This document shows, one piece after another, positions 35,640 through 47,515 of a DNA stretch of 64,000 bases. Position numbers and translations under genes: made by a program. The DNA comes from Hysterangium stoloniferum (taxonomy: Eukaryota; Basidiomycota; Agaricomycetes; Hysterangiales; Hysterangiaceae): NCBI GenBank assembly GCA_015178975.1, contig WHVD01000059.1, forward strand, positions 310,001 through 374,000, written 5' to 3'. Every line of letters starts with the position of its first letter. The first letter of the stretch is position 1. The notes under the pieces were generated by a model, which was not told the origin of the DNA, did no database searches, and worked only from the letters and a program-made list of their open reading frames with translations.

Positions 35640-37207
35640 TTATTGCTCGTTAACAAACACAGCAGCCATACCCATTCCACTCCCTATACACATGCTGGTC
35701 ACGAAAACTTTTTCACCCGTCCGCTTAGCATGCGCGAAGCCCGTAGCAACTTGTCGTGCTCCGGCTGTAAAGGACGTCACGTTAAAAGCATGCTCACAAT
35801 TTAGGTAGTATACATACTGCAGCCCAATGGATGTCCAATGGCGATCGCACCACCATTCGGGTTAACCTTCTCGAAGGGAATGTGAAGATGTTGCACACTG
35901 AACACTGCTTGCGAAGCAAACGCCTCGTTGATCTCAAAGAAATCGACGTCATTAATTGTGAGGCCAGTCTTCGAGAGAACAGCGGGGATGGCGTATGCTG
36001 GACCGACACTGAGGGTCAAATAATTCATGTGAAAATTGTAATAACAGACAAATATGAAATGACGCGTACCCCATGATACGTGGTGGCACACCGACGACGG
36101 CAGCGGTGACGAACTTCCCCAAAATGGGTAGGCCGAGACGCTTAGCTGCACTGCGCCGAGTGAGGAGAACAGCCGCAGCACCGTCGGACACTTGCGAAGC
36201 ATTACCTACGAGGGAGATTTAATACTCTGCAGCACGAAAACGCTAAGAACGAGCCGAACATACCCGCATGTGTGGTTCCATCCTTCTGGAATGCAGGCTT
36301 CAACTTCGCCAATGACTCCTTAGTCACACCGTCCCGGATACCATCATCGGAATCAACAATAATTTCTCTCTCTTCCTCAGTCTTGGGATCAATCCACTTT
36401 GTCTTGATGGGAACGATCTCAGATTTGAATGCACCGGCCATCTGTGCCTTAACAGCTTTCTGGAAACTTTTTGCCGCAAAGTCATCCTGAACTTCCCGCG
36501 GGATCTTATAGTCACGAGCAACATTCTCTGAGGTGATACCCATAGGGATGAGACAGTCTTCCGCTTCCTGGCATGTGAGAATCGCTTCGGAAGCAGTAGG
36601 TAATGCGCGTGCGCCGTATCCGACTGTCATAGATTCGACTCCAGCACCTAAAGGGTCAAGAGGATTCCTTTAGTATACATCACCTCGATATATCACAATT
36701 ACACAATTCGAATATGAACGCACCGATGCCTATATCAATCTGGCCTGTCATGATTTCCATCGCTATTTGATTGATGGCAGTAAGACCACTTGAGCATTGA
36801 CGGTTCACTGTGTTGACGGAGGCTTTATTAGGGATGCCGGCGTGTAGCGCAGCCATACGTGCAGCGGAGGCTCCGCCCCCTGGCGGAAGAACGTTACCAA
36901 CCGCAATGTCTTCGATGAGATGTGGGTCGAGGGAGACACTGCTGTAAACCGCGCGGAGTACGGCAGAGAGCATATCTTCTGGTGCGGTATCTTTGAAGCC
37001 GCCTTTGCGGCTCTGTAGGAATGGGTTATTATCAACGAACTTTCCTTGGTCTGTGTTCCTGAAGATACGTACCTTGGTAACAGCTGTACGGAGAGCAGAG
37101 ACGACTACAACGTCATTGTCATGCTTTGCTGTGATTTTGGCCTGGGCACCGACAGGGATGGCTGAGGCGGCGGCGAGTTGAGTAAGGCGTTGTGTTGTAG
37201 AGGACAT
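35640..37207 (-). CDS. 3-ketoacyl-CoA thiolase (peroxisomal type)
   Basis: Six exons (37207-37073, 37012-36724, 36647-36264, 36205-36070, 36008-35818, 35764-35640) give 419 residues, the normal thiolase length. Catalytic elements are intact: nucleophile Cys in NTVNRQCSSGLTAINQ, the FFEINEAFASQAVFS motif, the His in GGAIAIGHPLGCTGARQ, and the second Cys in TSMCIGSGMGMAAVF. The enzyme splits 3-ketoacyl-CoA with CoA to acetyl-CoA plus a chain two carbons shorter, the last step of beta-oxidation. The RLTQLAAAS segment at residues 7-15 has the position of a PTS2 signal but Ala where His or Gln is expected. The first intron is a multiple of three and stop-free; skipping its splicing would insert 20 residues inside the conserved core (TAVTK then SRKGGFKDT). 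Similar to ACAA1/POT1. Confidence 0.92.
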
Positions 37208-37517
37208 TTGTAAGTGATGAAAAACGCCGCAGGGAGATAAAAGTCTTGAGTGTTGAGCCTGTCTTCAAACTTATACTGTGATGGTGAACTAAGCGCTTGG
37301 CATCGGTGATGTGGTACCGGTTTGCATGTGATTATCGCGTAAATATATTCCCACGCATGTTGTGTTCCATAAGGTAGGCGCCATTAGGAACTAGCACCCT
37401 TATGTAATCAATTACATCAGCGCCAAGAGCGGCAAAATGTGCGGTTTCAAATCTCAAAAAAAAATTGAAGTGCGGGCGGGGGGCTACAATAACAGGGGAA
37501 GAGTAAAAAAATGGTAT
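37208..37517. other. Thiolase promoter interval
   Basis: About 310 bp between the thiolase start and the 3' end of an ORF fragment. It holds no gene. Confidence 0.5.
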
Positions 37518-37846
37518 TTAATCATGTCCATACTTTGCATGGAACTCGTTTTTGAGTTTGCTGAGGATTTTGGGTGGAAGAGTCCGGTGTCCATGATACG
37601 TTCGGTTTGCCCAGACCGCAATCGGACCTGTCGCACCCTGCGCATAGGCATCGATAAAGCGAGCTGACCGATTTGCATATCTTGAGAAATATGAAAAATT
37701 AGTGAAGTTAATATCAAAAGACAATGTGAACACACCTTTGAATCTGAAGAAGGGGGACATTGTCAAGACTGGCCTTCATATTGGCCTCCATGTTAGGATC
37801 CTGACCCCCACAACCTGTTTTAGGCTCAAAACCCACCATTAACTCA
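37518..37846 (-). pseudogene. 3' fragment of an agaricomycete hypothetical gene at the transposon border
   Basis: Two exons join in phase (37846-37736 and 37680-37518). The reading is ELMVGFEPKTGCGGQDP, then an ASLDNVPLLQIQR tract, then YANRSARFIDAYAQGATGPI and AVWANRTYHGHRTLPPKILS, ending at TAA. The RFxDAY...AxWAxxxYHGHRxLP wording is familiar to me from C-termini of predicted agaricomycete proteins of unknown function. No upstream exon or start is visible: just beyond 37850 the sequence changes to CT-rich repeat-type DNA. This is therefore probably the tail of a gene cut by the transposon cluster. A surviving gene with distant 5' exons is less likely. Confidence 0.5.
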
Positions 37847-37859
37847 CTGTAGGAACCCC

Positions 37860-38945
37860 TGTCTTAGTCATTTCTGATCACAGTGTCTCCATCACTTGTT
37901 TAGTTATAGTAGTTAACCTTTTATTTTTCTGTTCCATCTCCATCCCATTCACTCTCCCATTACTGCCCCCTCTTACATGTCTCATTTGCCACCTCAGACC
38001 CCTTTTTATAATGATTAGTATATTACATTTAGTCTTCCCACCCTGTCATCAACTTCTCATGATCCATTTTACCCTTTGCTTCCTTGATTGGCCCTCTGGT
38101 CATCTGTCTCATTGTAGTATAAATCTTCTTCATGTATACTATAGTTCTTCAGTTTGAAAATTGACTTAGATAGATTACCCTCTACTAGTTCCCAGTCTCA
38201 TTCTCCCCCTTCTCAGTATCCCAAAGATGTTCTCGGCAAGCTGCAAACTCTTACTATGTATATGACTTTTAGTATTTTCAGCCCCCTGGTCATTTGAGCT
38301 AAGTGTTGAACTTTGTCTCTATCATATTATTTGCTCTGTTTGAAATACTGGAGTACCCTAACAGTTTGTATGAGGGCACAACACATAAGTTGAAGCCAAG
38401 CTCCACTTGTTTTGTAGAATCAGATCTCCCAATTAGTATGACTTGCTTTGTTGGCCTGTCACAAACGTACAAACTCAAATTTCGATAATATTCAATTTAA
38501 CATTTCTTCAACATTTCTTCGACATTTCTTTGACTTTCTGACTCGACTTCCGACTCGACTTCCGATTCGACTATTCTTCGACAATATCTTCGACAATCTC
38601 GAATATCTTCGACTTGTCTCAGGTTGATGTCATTGATGATTTCACTTTGATATCATATTATCATCATAGGTAAATGATATATAGTATATAAGGGCAATGA
38701 TAGGAATGAAGGAAGTCAGTCAGAAAACCTGTATTATATTATATTATTACTGTATTACATAATCATCGAACTTTTCCGAGTCCTTCTTTGACTTATTTAT
38801 TCATGAGCCTCTTGTGTCCTATCTTTGCCTCATGCTTTATCAACAGGACGAATTAATACTTCGTCGAATGAGGCATCTTTATTCAATATTGTTGAATATT
38901 CTTTGATTGTTTATTCAACTTTATTGAGTAAAATTTGATTCGTGA
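37860..38945 (+). mobile_element. LTR-type repeat remnants (gypsy-like then copia-like)
   Basis: 37860-38520 is T/C-rich and contains, at 38373-38400, the GCACAACACATAAGTTGAAG block that recurs in the other LTRs of this cluster, in the orientation of the plus-strand gypsy 5' LTR. 38520-38945 is different: TCGAC-rich direct repeats (ACATTTCTTC GAC and CGACTTCCGA types), a TATATAAGG box near 38684, and an AT-rich tail ending TTCGTGACA before TGG. That reads like the 3' half of a copia LTR with a primer-binding TGG. The boundaries are approximate. No coding sequence is present. Confidence 0.45.
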
Positions 38946-38950
38946 CATGG

Positions 38951-39769
38951 TGTTAGGATACACACACAGGCCGGGTTTCCGGAGAAACCCGTGGGATATC
39001 CGGTAGGACTTGGCTTCAGCTTATAGGCTGCGCCCTCACTAGATCGTGTTGTCCAATTTCAAATGGACGGACGGGGATCCCGGGGAATCCGGGCGGGGTT
39101 CGTGGGTCGTAAGTTGTAAGTCGGGGGTCGTGGGTCGTGAGTCGAGTTGGTTGAGAGAGATAGATGCGCCAGAGCCCGTGGGCTCCGACTAGTGCGAGCG
39201 ATGTGAATCGAGTAAGGTTTTAGAGTGGAAAATATTATTAGATTACTGGGGGAATCTAAGCTAATTTTCTGACTGGATTGTATGTACAACATCTGCCAGT
39301 TTATATAGACCGTGGAATGCATGACATACCAAATCCAGTAATAACGAAGTGAAAACTAACAAAACATGAAACAGGAATAGTAAACACCAAATTGGTGTTA
39401 GGAACGGAACGGAATGGAGCGGAGTCCGAATTGTGACAAAGCATAACCCATAACGGGAAATGGAGCGGGAGCGGAGTCCTAAATCGTGACAGGTCATTTG
39501 ACTAAAACGGGAATGGGGCTCGATTAGAGCGGTGACGGGATTCTAAGCGGGGACTGGTGACTGATGCGTGGGACGAAGACGGACATAGACAGAGACGGAG
39601 TCTGGGGGAAGTCCGGTGACTGATATGTATCGTAATGAGGTCGAACGTAACGAGTCTTGACATAACGGAGTCCGGGCGGGAAATCCTATAAACAGACGAT
39701 TGGTGCTTGGAGTGCGTGGGGGTGTACGGGTTAGTGCCCGGAGTCCAGCGGGATTGTCCGGTCGTAACA
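38951..39769 (-). mobile_element. Solo LTR, family A, copy 1
   Basis: 819 bp with TG..CA ends: starts TGTTAGGATACAC and ends GGTCGTAACA. Perfect 5-bp target duplication CATGG at 38946-38950 and 39770-39774. No internal region. The TATA-like CCTATAAGC block within the conserved motif (39005-39036, read on the minus strand) sits near one end, so the transcribed orientation is probably minus. This copy keeps many CpG dinucleotides and looks the youngest of the family here. It is inserted at the 3' end of the copia-like LTR. Confidence 0.93.
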
Positions 39770-39889
39770 CATGGCCCTCCAACATTGTTCCCCTTCATCC
39801 TTTGACCCTAGATTCTAAAGGTCAGACCCCCCAATTTGTATGATCTTGCCTTTTCAGACCTCCAAAAAACCTCCCTTTTTGTCCCTTTG

Positions 39890-40610
39890 TGTTAAGAACT
39901 AAAAACTGACTAATGTCGGTGGCCGACGGGGACCGATCGGAAGGACTTGGCTTCAGCTTATGTGCTGCGCCCTCACAAATATCTGTAGGTTGTCCTTAGA
40001 TTTCGGACAGGCGAAGACTAATCCTAAGAAGAACCTTTCGGCGAGATACCGATCAGAACCGAAGGACAAGTCAAGTGTCGGGCCAAGGGGTCGGGGCCGA
40101 GAGTGGGTGAGCGCACGCGAAGGCGGATAAGGGAATTCTTAGTATGAGACTGTTGCAGACGTATGAGGGTATTCTGAGTCGATATTCTGATTGCCTGGTA
40201 ACTACAACTACAGCGGGTTCATATACAAGTAACAGGCGTCTAGAAAATACTAATGGGGAGAAGGGCGGAAAACGGTATTAGCATTAAGCTTGACTAGGAA
40301 CGGGAAGTTTATGATTAGTTCGGAGGCCGATGATAACCGAGAATGGAAATTACGATAAAGGGAAATAATTCGAGGACTACAAATATAGATAGACATATGT
40401 GAAACATAGGATGGGACGGATCAACATAATGAAAAGGACGTATCAAAGCATAACCAGACAGAAAGGCGTAGTCGGGTTTGATTGACTGGAAGGCATACAT
40501 CAGCGTCGGGGGTCCGATGGCTTCCGAGATCTCGTCTTGTTGAAGACGTATAACTACGATATACCATCGGGGACCGTCGGCATGCGAAGGGTTGCGACAC
40601 AGTCGTAACA
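39890..40610 (-). mobile_element. Solo LTR, family E
   Basis: 721 bp from TGTTAAGAAC to CAGTCGTAACA, with a perfect target duplication CTTTG at 39885-39889 and 40611-40615. It shares with family A only the GGACTTGGCTTCAGCTTAT block (39942-39976) and the GTCGTAACA end, so it is a related but distinct LTR. No internal region. Confidence 0.92.
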
Positions 40611-41009
40611 CTTTGCTTAGATCTTAACAAGGTTTGAAAAATCCCTGCAAGATGTAGAGATGCAATCTTTCAATGTCTGTGATAAAATTTGGAATAAGAG
40701 ACATGCAGATACACAAACACAGGGTACCTACAAAGGCTATCAAATGCATATGAGAAATGGTGGATCAGGGGCAATGGATGTGCAAGCAAGAAAACTCTTC
40801 ATATGAGCCAATTCCAGCATTTCTGATCATTGCAAGCAAAGTTGTTTTATTTTTGAATTATAAGATGGATTGTCCCCAGGTGATGTTGTCTTTTCACTTC
40901 ATAATTTTAAGGCACTTACCCACTTTGTATTCAGTATGAGTGTGGTGGTGGTAAAACCAAACCTGGCACAAATGTAGGAAAATCAGTGATTAAAGGTGCA
41001 ATTTCAGTG

Positions 41010-41509
41010 CCTTAACCTTCTGACCTGACTTCTGACCTGACTTCTGTCCATGGAACATCTATACATAGTTCCCATACAGATACTTCTGAACCTCATCCTT
41101 GTTCTGCATTTGGTAACTTGTCAGTTGACAAGTATTCACCATTTGCTTGTTGTATTCCTGTTTCAGAATACTTACCCTAATCTGTCTTATTATGATCCTA
41201 ATTTGTAGTACAATAATGAAAGAACTTATATTAGTTTCTGCAAATTTGTACTTTACCTTAGATCTGATATTGACTTAGTTTCTTATTCCTTCCTTCTTTC
41301 TGTATGCTTGATATTCAGAACTCTTTGTAACTCCGAATATCTGTAATCTTCTGGTGTAAATACCTCCTCTGAAATTAAGGATTTCTGAGCATTTCTGTAG
41401 GGGCACAGCATATAAGCTGAAGCTGATATTCTGGCCCTATCTAGAGGTTTCCAAGTTCCTGGTCATTTCCCAACAGTTCTGGAATAAGTTCCTGACATGG
41501 CACCTAATG
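41010..41509 (+). repeat. 5' LTR of G1
   Basis: About 500 bp homologous in inverted orientation to LTR-D (45566-46109). Shared tracts include ACTTATATTAGTTTCTGC and AATTTGTACTTTACCTTAG. The left end is diverged or truncated. It ends near CACCTAATG, where the LTR-D terminus would read CACTTAACA, so the terminal CA may have mutated. Confidence 0.65.
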
Positions 41510-41544
41510 GTATATCAGATCTTAATCTTATGATTCACTCATCA

Positions 41545-42720
41545 TGGGTCTCAAACACAACACTGCTGAAAGACCATCCCAACCTCAGTCCCCATTGCAA
41601 CTTTATACCACTTAACCTGAAACTCCAGCTCAGCCCACAACATCAGCTTCTGTTGAAGAAGTCATTGAGGTAGCAAAAGATCCCAATGCTCCCAAAGTTG
41701 CTGATAATGACGATGAGGAACAACAGCCAGACAAATCAAAAAAGAAATCTTCTGACAATCCAACTGAAATGATGTTTATCAACTCCATTGTGAAATTTGC
41801 TGACTATCTGAAATCTGCTGAGGAAAGCAAGGAATCTTCCCATACCAGAGTTAAAGAACCTGAACCATTTACCAGCAAGGATCCAAAAAAATTGAAGAAT
41901 TTCCTTCTTCCATGCCATTTCAGTTTCCATGATTGACCTGCTCCATTTAAATCTGACAGTTGAAAAGTCAATTTTGCACTCTCATATCTCCAGGATACCA
42001 CTCAGGATTGGTTCAAACCTGGACTTTCTGGAATATCTGATGACACAGCCATATGGCTCAATGACTGGGATGCATTTGTCAAAGAACTGGAAACTAATGG
42101 ACCTTATGATCACTCCAGTGAAGCAGAAAATGAACTAATGGCACTTAAGATGAAGGACAATCAACGAGTTTCCAATTATCTCATCAAGTTCAATACCCTC
42201 GCTACATGCTGTGGATGGGATGATTCCACCCTTAGACACCATTTCCATATGGGTCTTCTGTCATGCCTAAAGATAGCATCTACAAAGAAGGAAAGCCAAA
42301 AACTCTCCAACTCATGTAGATGAAAGCTCAGACATCTGATGCCTGCTATTAGGAATGAAAAGCAGAAATTTCCCAGGAAAACCTGACAATGTTCTCAAAA
42401 CAATAAGGTGTCGACTAGCAAGTCTTCTAGCAACAACTCTGGCAATAATACCAGCAAATCAAATTCCTATCAGAAGAAATCCAATAAGGAAAACAGTCAA
42501 CTTCCAATAAACCCAATATTTCCCATTTGTTGGGTCCAATGGTAAACTCACCCTGAAGGAGAAACAACAATGCATGGATAATGATCTCTGCCTTTTCTGT
42601 GGGAAAGGCAGACACAAGGTTTCTGATTGCACCATTAAGTCAAACTCTTCTAAGGCTCATGTGGCAACTTCCACTACAACTTCAACATCCAAGGAAAAAC
42701 CTGCCACAGAGTTGAAAAAA
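41545..42720 (+). pseudogene. G1 gag remnant with zinc knuckle
   Basis: Frames at about 41640-42320 read as a retroelement capsid (YLIKFNTLATCCGWDDSTLR; HFHMGLLSCLK). A CX2CX4HX4C zinc knuckle follows near 42592-42633 (CLFCGKGRHKVSDC). The gag frame is broken by several stops, for example after the START-proximal STRAP of short frames at 41929-42138 and 42138-42323. Not functional. Confidence 0.8.
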
Positions 42721-43878
42721 GAGTAAGCAACCCTCCAGAAACTGCATGGACAGAGGGTTGCATTGACTCTTCCCATGTTTCTGAGATTATCTGTTTCAAT
42801 GCATCTGCTCTTTCTGACCCTGACTCATTGTTTGTAAAACTCAGTTCTGACCTTCTTGGAAATTTAGTGTTCTGAGCTCTGATAGATTCTGGCTCCACAC
42901 ACTGTTTTGTAGATACCACCTTTGCCATGAAACATAATCTGAAACTCCATTCTGTTCCCACAATCTCTTTGTGTCTGTTTGATGGCACTAGCAGTATGGC
43001 AATTACTCAAGCCTGCAACATGTCTATCCAGTTCCCATGTGGAACATCCCAGATGGTTACATTTTTTGTAACACAGTTGGACTCTAGCTGTTTGGTCATT
43101 CTTGGATACAACTGGCTCACCCATATAATCCATTGATTGACTGGGGATGGGCAGTATAACTTTCTGAATTCCTGACACTTCCATTCTTCCTACAGCATCT
43201 AATCTGGCCAGAGCCTCCTCAGTCTCAATGGCAATTCCAGCTTCTACCAAAACCTCTGAATCTCTAGAAATCTCTCTTATCAATGCTGTGGCATTTGTTA
43301 GGGCAAGTAAACAGGATAGATCACAGTTTTTTTGATCAGCTTGGGAGTGGAGTTGATGAAGTATCTGGACATTTTGCAACTCCAGAATTATCCAAGCTAA
43401 AAGCTGACCTGGAAGGAGTCCCTGAAAAATACTACGATTTTGTGGATGTTTTCAGTAAGCAAAAAGCTGACTGGCTTGCACCACAAAGGCCTTACAACTT
43501 AAAAAATCAATATTGAGCCTGGTTCAACCCTCCCTTAGGACCTATTTACCCATTGTCCCAATCAGAACTATCATCTATTTGGGAGTTCTTGGATGAACAT
43601 CTGTTGATAGGTTTTATCTGGCTCTCTAAGTCTCCATATGGAGCACCCATCCTTTTTGTCAAGAAAAAGGATGGTTCCCTTTGCCTCTGTGTTGATTTCT
43701 GAGGCTTAAATTCCATAACATGGAAAGATAAGTATCCACTTCCACTCATTACTGACTTACTTGATGCCCCATGGAAGGCTCAGATTTACACCAAAATAGA
43801 CCTTAAACATGCCTATCATTTGGTCCAAATTGCTGAAGGTGATGAATGGAAGACTGCTTTCCACACCTGCTATGGTTT

Positions 43879-44603
43879 TGTTAGGGCAACACTAACAAGG
43901 CTACCAAACACAAGATAAAACACAAAGATGTGAAGTGAAAAGGGGACAGCTCAATGACAGGGGAGATCACACTTGTTTTAGTGGGATCCCTAAGAGATTG
44001 AAACTAAAGACCAACTATGTACATGCCCCCTATTTATACTATTTATTTAATATTTATTTAGTATTTTTTATTTATGAAAAAACTGAGAAGAATACTAAAA
44101 ACAGCATGTATGCACCCTACATTGCATAGCTGCGCTTCAGTGCTTATGTAATCCCACCTGGCACTATATAGGTCCACGTGGCACATCAGCGTTTGCGTAG
44201 GCTCCGACTGCAGTTGCATTGCCGGCACACAAAGAGGCCTCCATGGGCACACAGTGCGAAGCACTGTGTGTCCGTCGGGGCATAGGTGGTGCCATCGTTT
44301 GTGCCGTGCCGCCACTACATTGCATTGCGGTGCTGTTGTGCCATGTCACTGTGTTGCTGTGTGGCTGCCACTGTATGACCATCGGGGTGTGGATGGCAGT
44401 GTCGGCCTTATGTCAGTGCCGTCGCTTGCATTGTGCCACCGCTACGTCATGTCATGGTGTCACTGCACCGCACTGCTTTTCGCGGGCGGCAGCGCGATTA
44501 CATAATTGCTCTCGCACCATGCCTGTACTGCTACATGTAGATATAGTTAAAATAAACTAAAATCAAAAATAAATGGCAAAAATATATATATATTGCCCTG
44601 ACA
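43879..44603. mobile_element. Solo LTR or TIR element, family C, inside G1 RT
   Basis: 725 bp with perfect 5-bp target duplication GGTTT (43874-43878, 44604-44608). The ends are TGTTAGGGCAA and TTGCCCTGACA, an 11-bp imperfect inverted repeat, longer than usual for an LTR. The first 19 bp fold into a TGTTAG/CTAACA hairpin. A G/C-rich block (about 44200-44520) and an AT dinucleotide run (44583-44592) lie inside. No transposase or pol sequence is present, so solo LTR is favoured but a non-autonomous DNA element is possible. It cuts the RT between the YGF and the [10 protein letters not shown] residues. Confidence 0.85.
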
Positions 44604-45401
44604 GGTTTCTTTGAATGGTTGGTTATGCCTTTTGGCCTTACCAACACACCCTCCACTTTTCAATGTTTTGTTAATGATATATTTTCTGACATGCTTGATG
44701 TATGTGTTATAGTCTATTTGGATGACATTTTAGTCTTTTCTGAGGATCCCACTCTTCATGACAAGCAGGTCTGTGAAGTTTTCTAAAGACTCCAAAAAAA
44801 CAGTCTTTTTGTGAATGGTAAAAAAATGCTACTTTGACATGGATTCTATTGAATATTTAGGTTTCATTATTGGACCTGATGGTCTCCATATGGATGAAAC
44901 TAAGGTTCAAGTTGTCTGCAATTGACCTGAACCATGGAAAGTCAAGGATATCCAATCCTTCCTGGGCTTTGCTAATTTCTACTGTTGATTTATTCAGAGC
45001 TAATTGGATATTACAATACCACTCACTCACCTTACCCATAAATCTAACCATGGGGTTTTGACAATAAATGACACTCCACCTTTCAGACTTTAAAAAATGC
45101 CTTTACTTCTGCTCCAATTCTATCTCACTGGAAACCTGATGTTCTGATTATTGTGGAAACTGATGCTTCCAATTATGCAATTGCTGCAATTCATCCAGTT
45201 GCATTTCTTTCCTGGACACTTTCAATTTCCAAACTCAATTATGACATTCATGATAAGGAACTTTTGGCTATCTTTGAAGCTTTCAAGTATGTATTGGTGG
45301 CACTATCTCAAAGGTTCTGCAATTCTGGTCGATGTCATTACTGATCACAAGAATAAGAATTTGGAATATTTTTCAACCATTAAACTTTTGACCCATCAGC
45401 A

Positions 45402-46174
45402 TGTTAGAATATGAGCATATACAATTAGCTATGACCTCATATCTCATGTTGCAACTGTATAGATTCAACTGGTTAACATCATGTGATAGTTATTATTAGA
45501 TAGTTCCTGAGCAGATAGTCTTACAGATCAGTGCACAGACCATCTAGTACAGTATATAGTTATTCTGTTAAGTGCCGTGTCGGAAACTTATTCCGGAACT
45601 ATTGGAAAGTCACCGGGAAGTTGGGAACTATCGGATAGGGTCAGGACATCGGCTTCAGCTTATGTGTTGCGCCTCTACGCAAATGCTCAAAGTCCTTAAT
45701 TTCAGAAGTGAGACTTACGATGGAAGATACAGATATTCAGAGTTCCGAAGAGTTCCGAATATCAAGCGTACAGAAAGATGGAAGAAGGAATAAGAAACTA
45801 AGTCGATATCAGATCTAAGGTAAAGTACAAATTCGCGGAAACTAATATAAGTCTTCTCGTTATTGTACTACAAACTGAGACCATAATAAGATGGAAACGG
45901 AAGTATTCTTAAAACAGAAATACAATAAGACATATCAGGGAGACAATATTCCGAAATGGGAATATAATAAACAAACGAGTGAATACTTGTCAATGGACAA
46001 ATTACCAAATGTGGAACAAGGGAAGAATGTGGAAGATACGGTAACTATGATGTTCCGTAGTCGGAGATCGGGAGTTGGATATTGAAACATCCGGGAACGG
46101 GTCGTAACATAGTCCAGTTGAGGGGTAGAAACCTCAACTGGAAGCCCAGCTATATCACCGGTTTATATTCTACA
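45402..46174. mobile_element. Copia-like solo LTR with nested LTR-D, inside G1 RNase H/integrase
   Basis: The outer piece starts TGTTAGAATATGAGC and ends TTTATATTCTACA, which are imperfect inverses of each other. Its net length without the insert is about 229 bp, a typical size for a fungal copia LTR. The expected 5-bp duplication is not matched (CAGCA against CCGCT), so the outer limits are approximate. Confidence 0.55.
45566..46109 (-). mobile_element. Solo LTR, family D
   Basis: 544 bp from TGTTAAGTGCCGTG to GGGTCGTAACA. The flanking duplication TATTC/TAGTC matches at four of five bases. It is inverted relative to the G1 5' LTR and clearly of the same family. The GGCTTCAGCTTATGTG block lies at about 45651-45668. 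Confidence 0.8.
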
Positions 46175-47515
46175 CCGCTCTATCTAAGTTACTTAGTACC
46201 TAGATAGAGAGTCTCAAACTGTGATTCCCTGGCTTGCAGTTTATCCTAATACAGCAAGCCTGATGGTCCAAATTTCTTTCCACTTTCAACATAATTATTA
46301 TCCATTTCTGGCCCAAACACCTTGGTGGAAAACCATATGCCATGACTTGACAATGGGTCATTTATCCTAAAGATGGAGAAAGTATGTAACTATGCCATTG
46401 TTAACCCACATAATGTGAAAGCAGTTTTTACAATGCAACAACTTTCCACATCTATGTGTCTGAGTAATTTCTCTCTACCATCCAATTATGCATAGCATTA
46501 TGATTATGGACATTGAGCAACTACATCAAGATATCCTCTCTACACTCATTTCTGATCTCAAGTCATACCTAGAAGTTCCCAAAGATCCCGATCAACCCCA
46601 GTGGTCCCAAGACTCTCAAGGTTTCATCCATTCCAGATTCTAACAATCTCTGACTCCATGTACATACATACTTCAGTCCAAATATGATCATCCAATCTCT
46701 GGATATTACAACATCAACAACACTCTTGGATTAATCTGAAGAAAATATACTTGACCCAACCTCCAAGATTTCATAACCCAGTTCTGTAAGTCATGCACCA
46801 CCTGCTTACACTGCAAATCCCAGAGACATAAGCTGTATGGCCTTCTTAAGCAGCTTCTGATACCAGAAAAACCTTGGAATTCAATTTCTATGGATTTCAT
46901 CAAACAACTTCCATCTTATGAAGGCTATACATCTGTTTTCATGTTGTAGACTGATTCTCAAAACAAGGAATTTTCATACCCACTCACGATACAGTCATAT
47001 CCTTGCAACTAGCAGAACTTTTCATCATTCACATATTTTCCAAACATGGTGTTCTGATCAAGGTTCCAAGTTCATTTCCCATTTCTTTAAGGCTCTCAGA
47101 AAAGCTCTCAATATGAAATTACACTTCACCTCAGGATATCATCCAGAAGGTGATAGACAAATGGAACATGTCAACCAAATACTGGAACAATACATACCTC
47201 CACATTTATTGCAACTATTAACAGGATAATTGGAAATCCCTTCTGCTCACAGAATTTGCTTACAATAAATCTTCAAATGCCACTACTGGGATCCCTCCCT
47301 TTTTTGCCAATAAAGGATACAATCCTAATCTCACAGTACATCCTGAATGAGATCTTGCATCTACATGTGCTCAAGAATTTATTAGCCGATGAGTTACACC
47401 AGGAACCTTGGAAAGCTATGTATTTTTTCCACCCAGGAACATTATCAACATTCCATGGATAAAAACAGAATCCCACCTCCTAACTTCAGGATTGGAGACC
47501 ATGTTTTTGTAAAAG

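Noticed and set aside
37518..37846. Intact small gene
   Set aside because: No start codon or upstream exon in a suitable context; treated as a fragment.
44219..44560. Cys/His-rich ORF as a zinc-finger or metallothionein-like protein
   Set aside because: It lies wholly inside LTR-C, a 725 bp element with a target duplication; the Cys/His richness comes from TGC/CAT composition.
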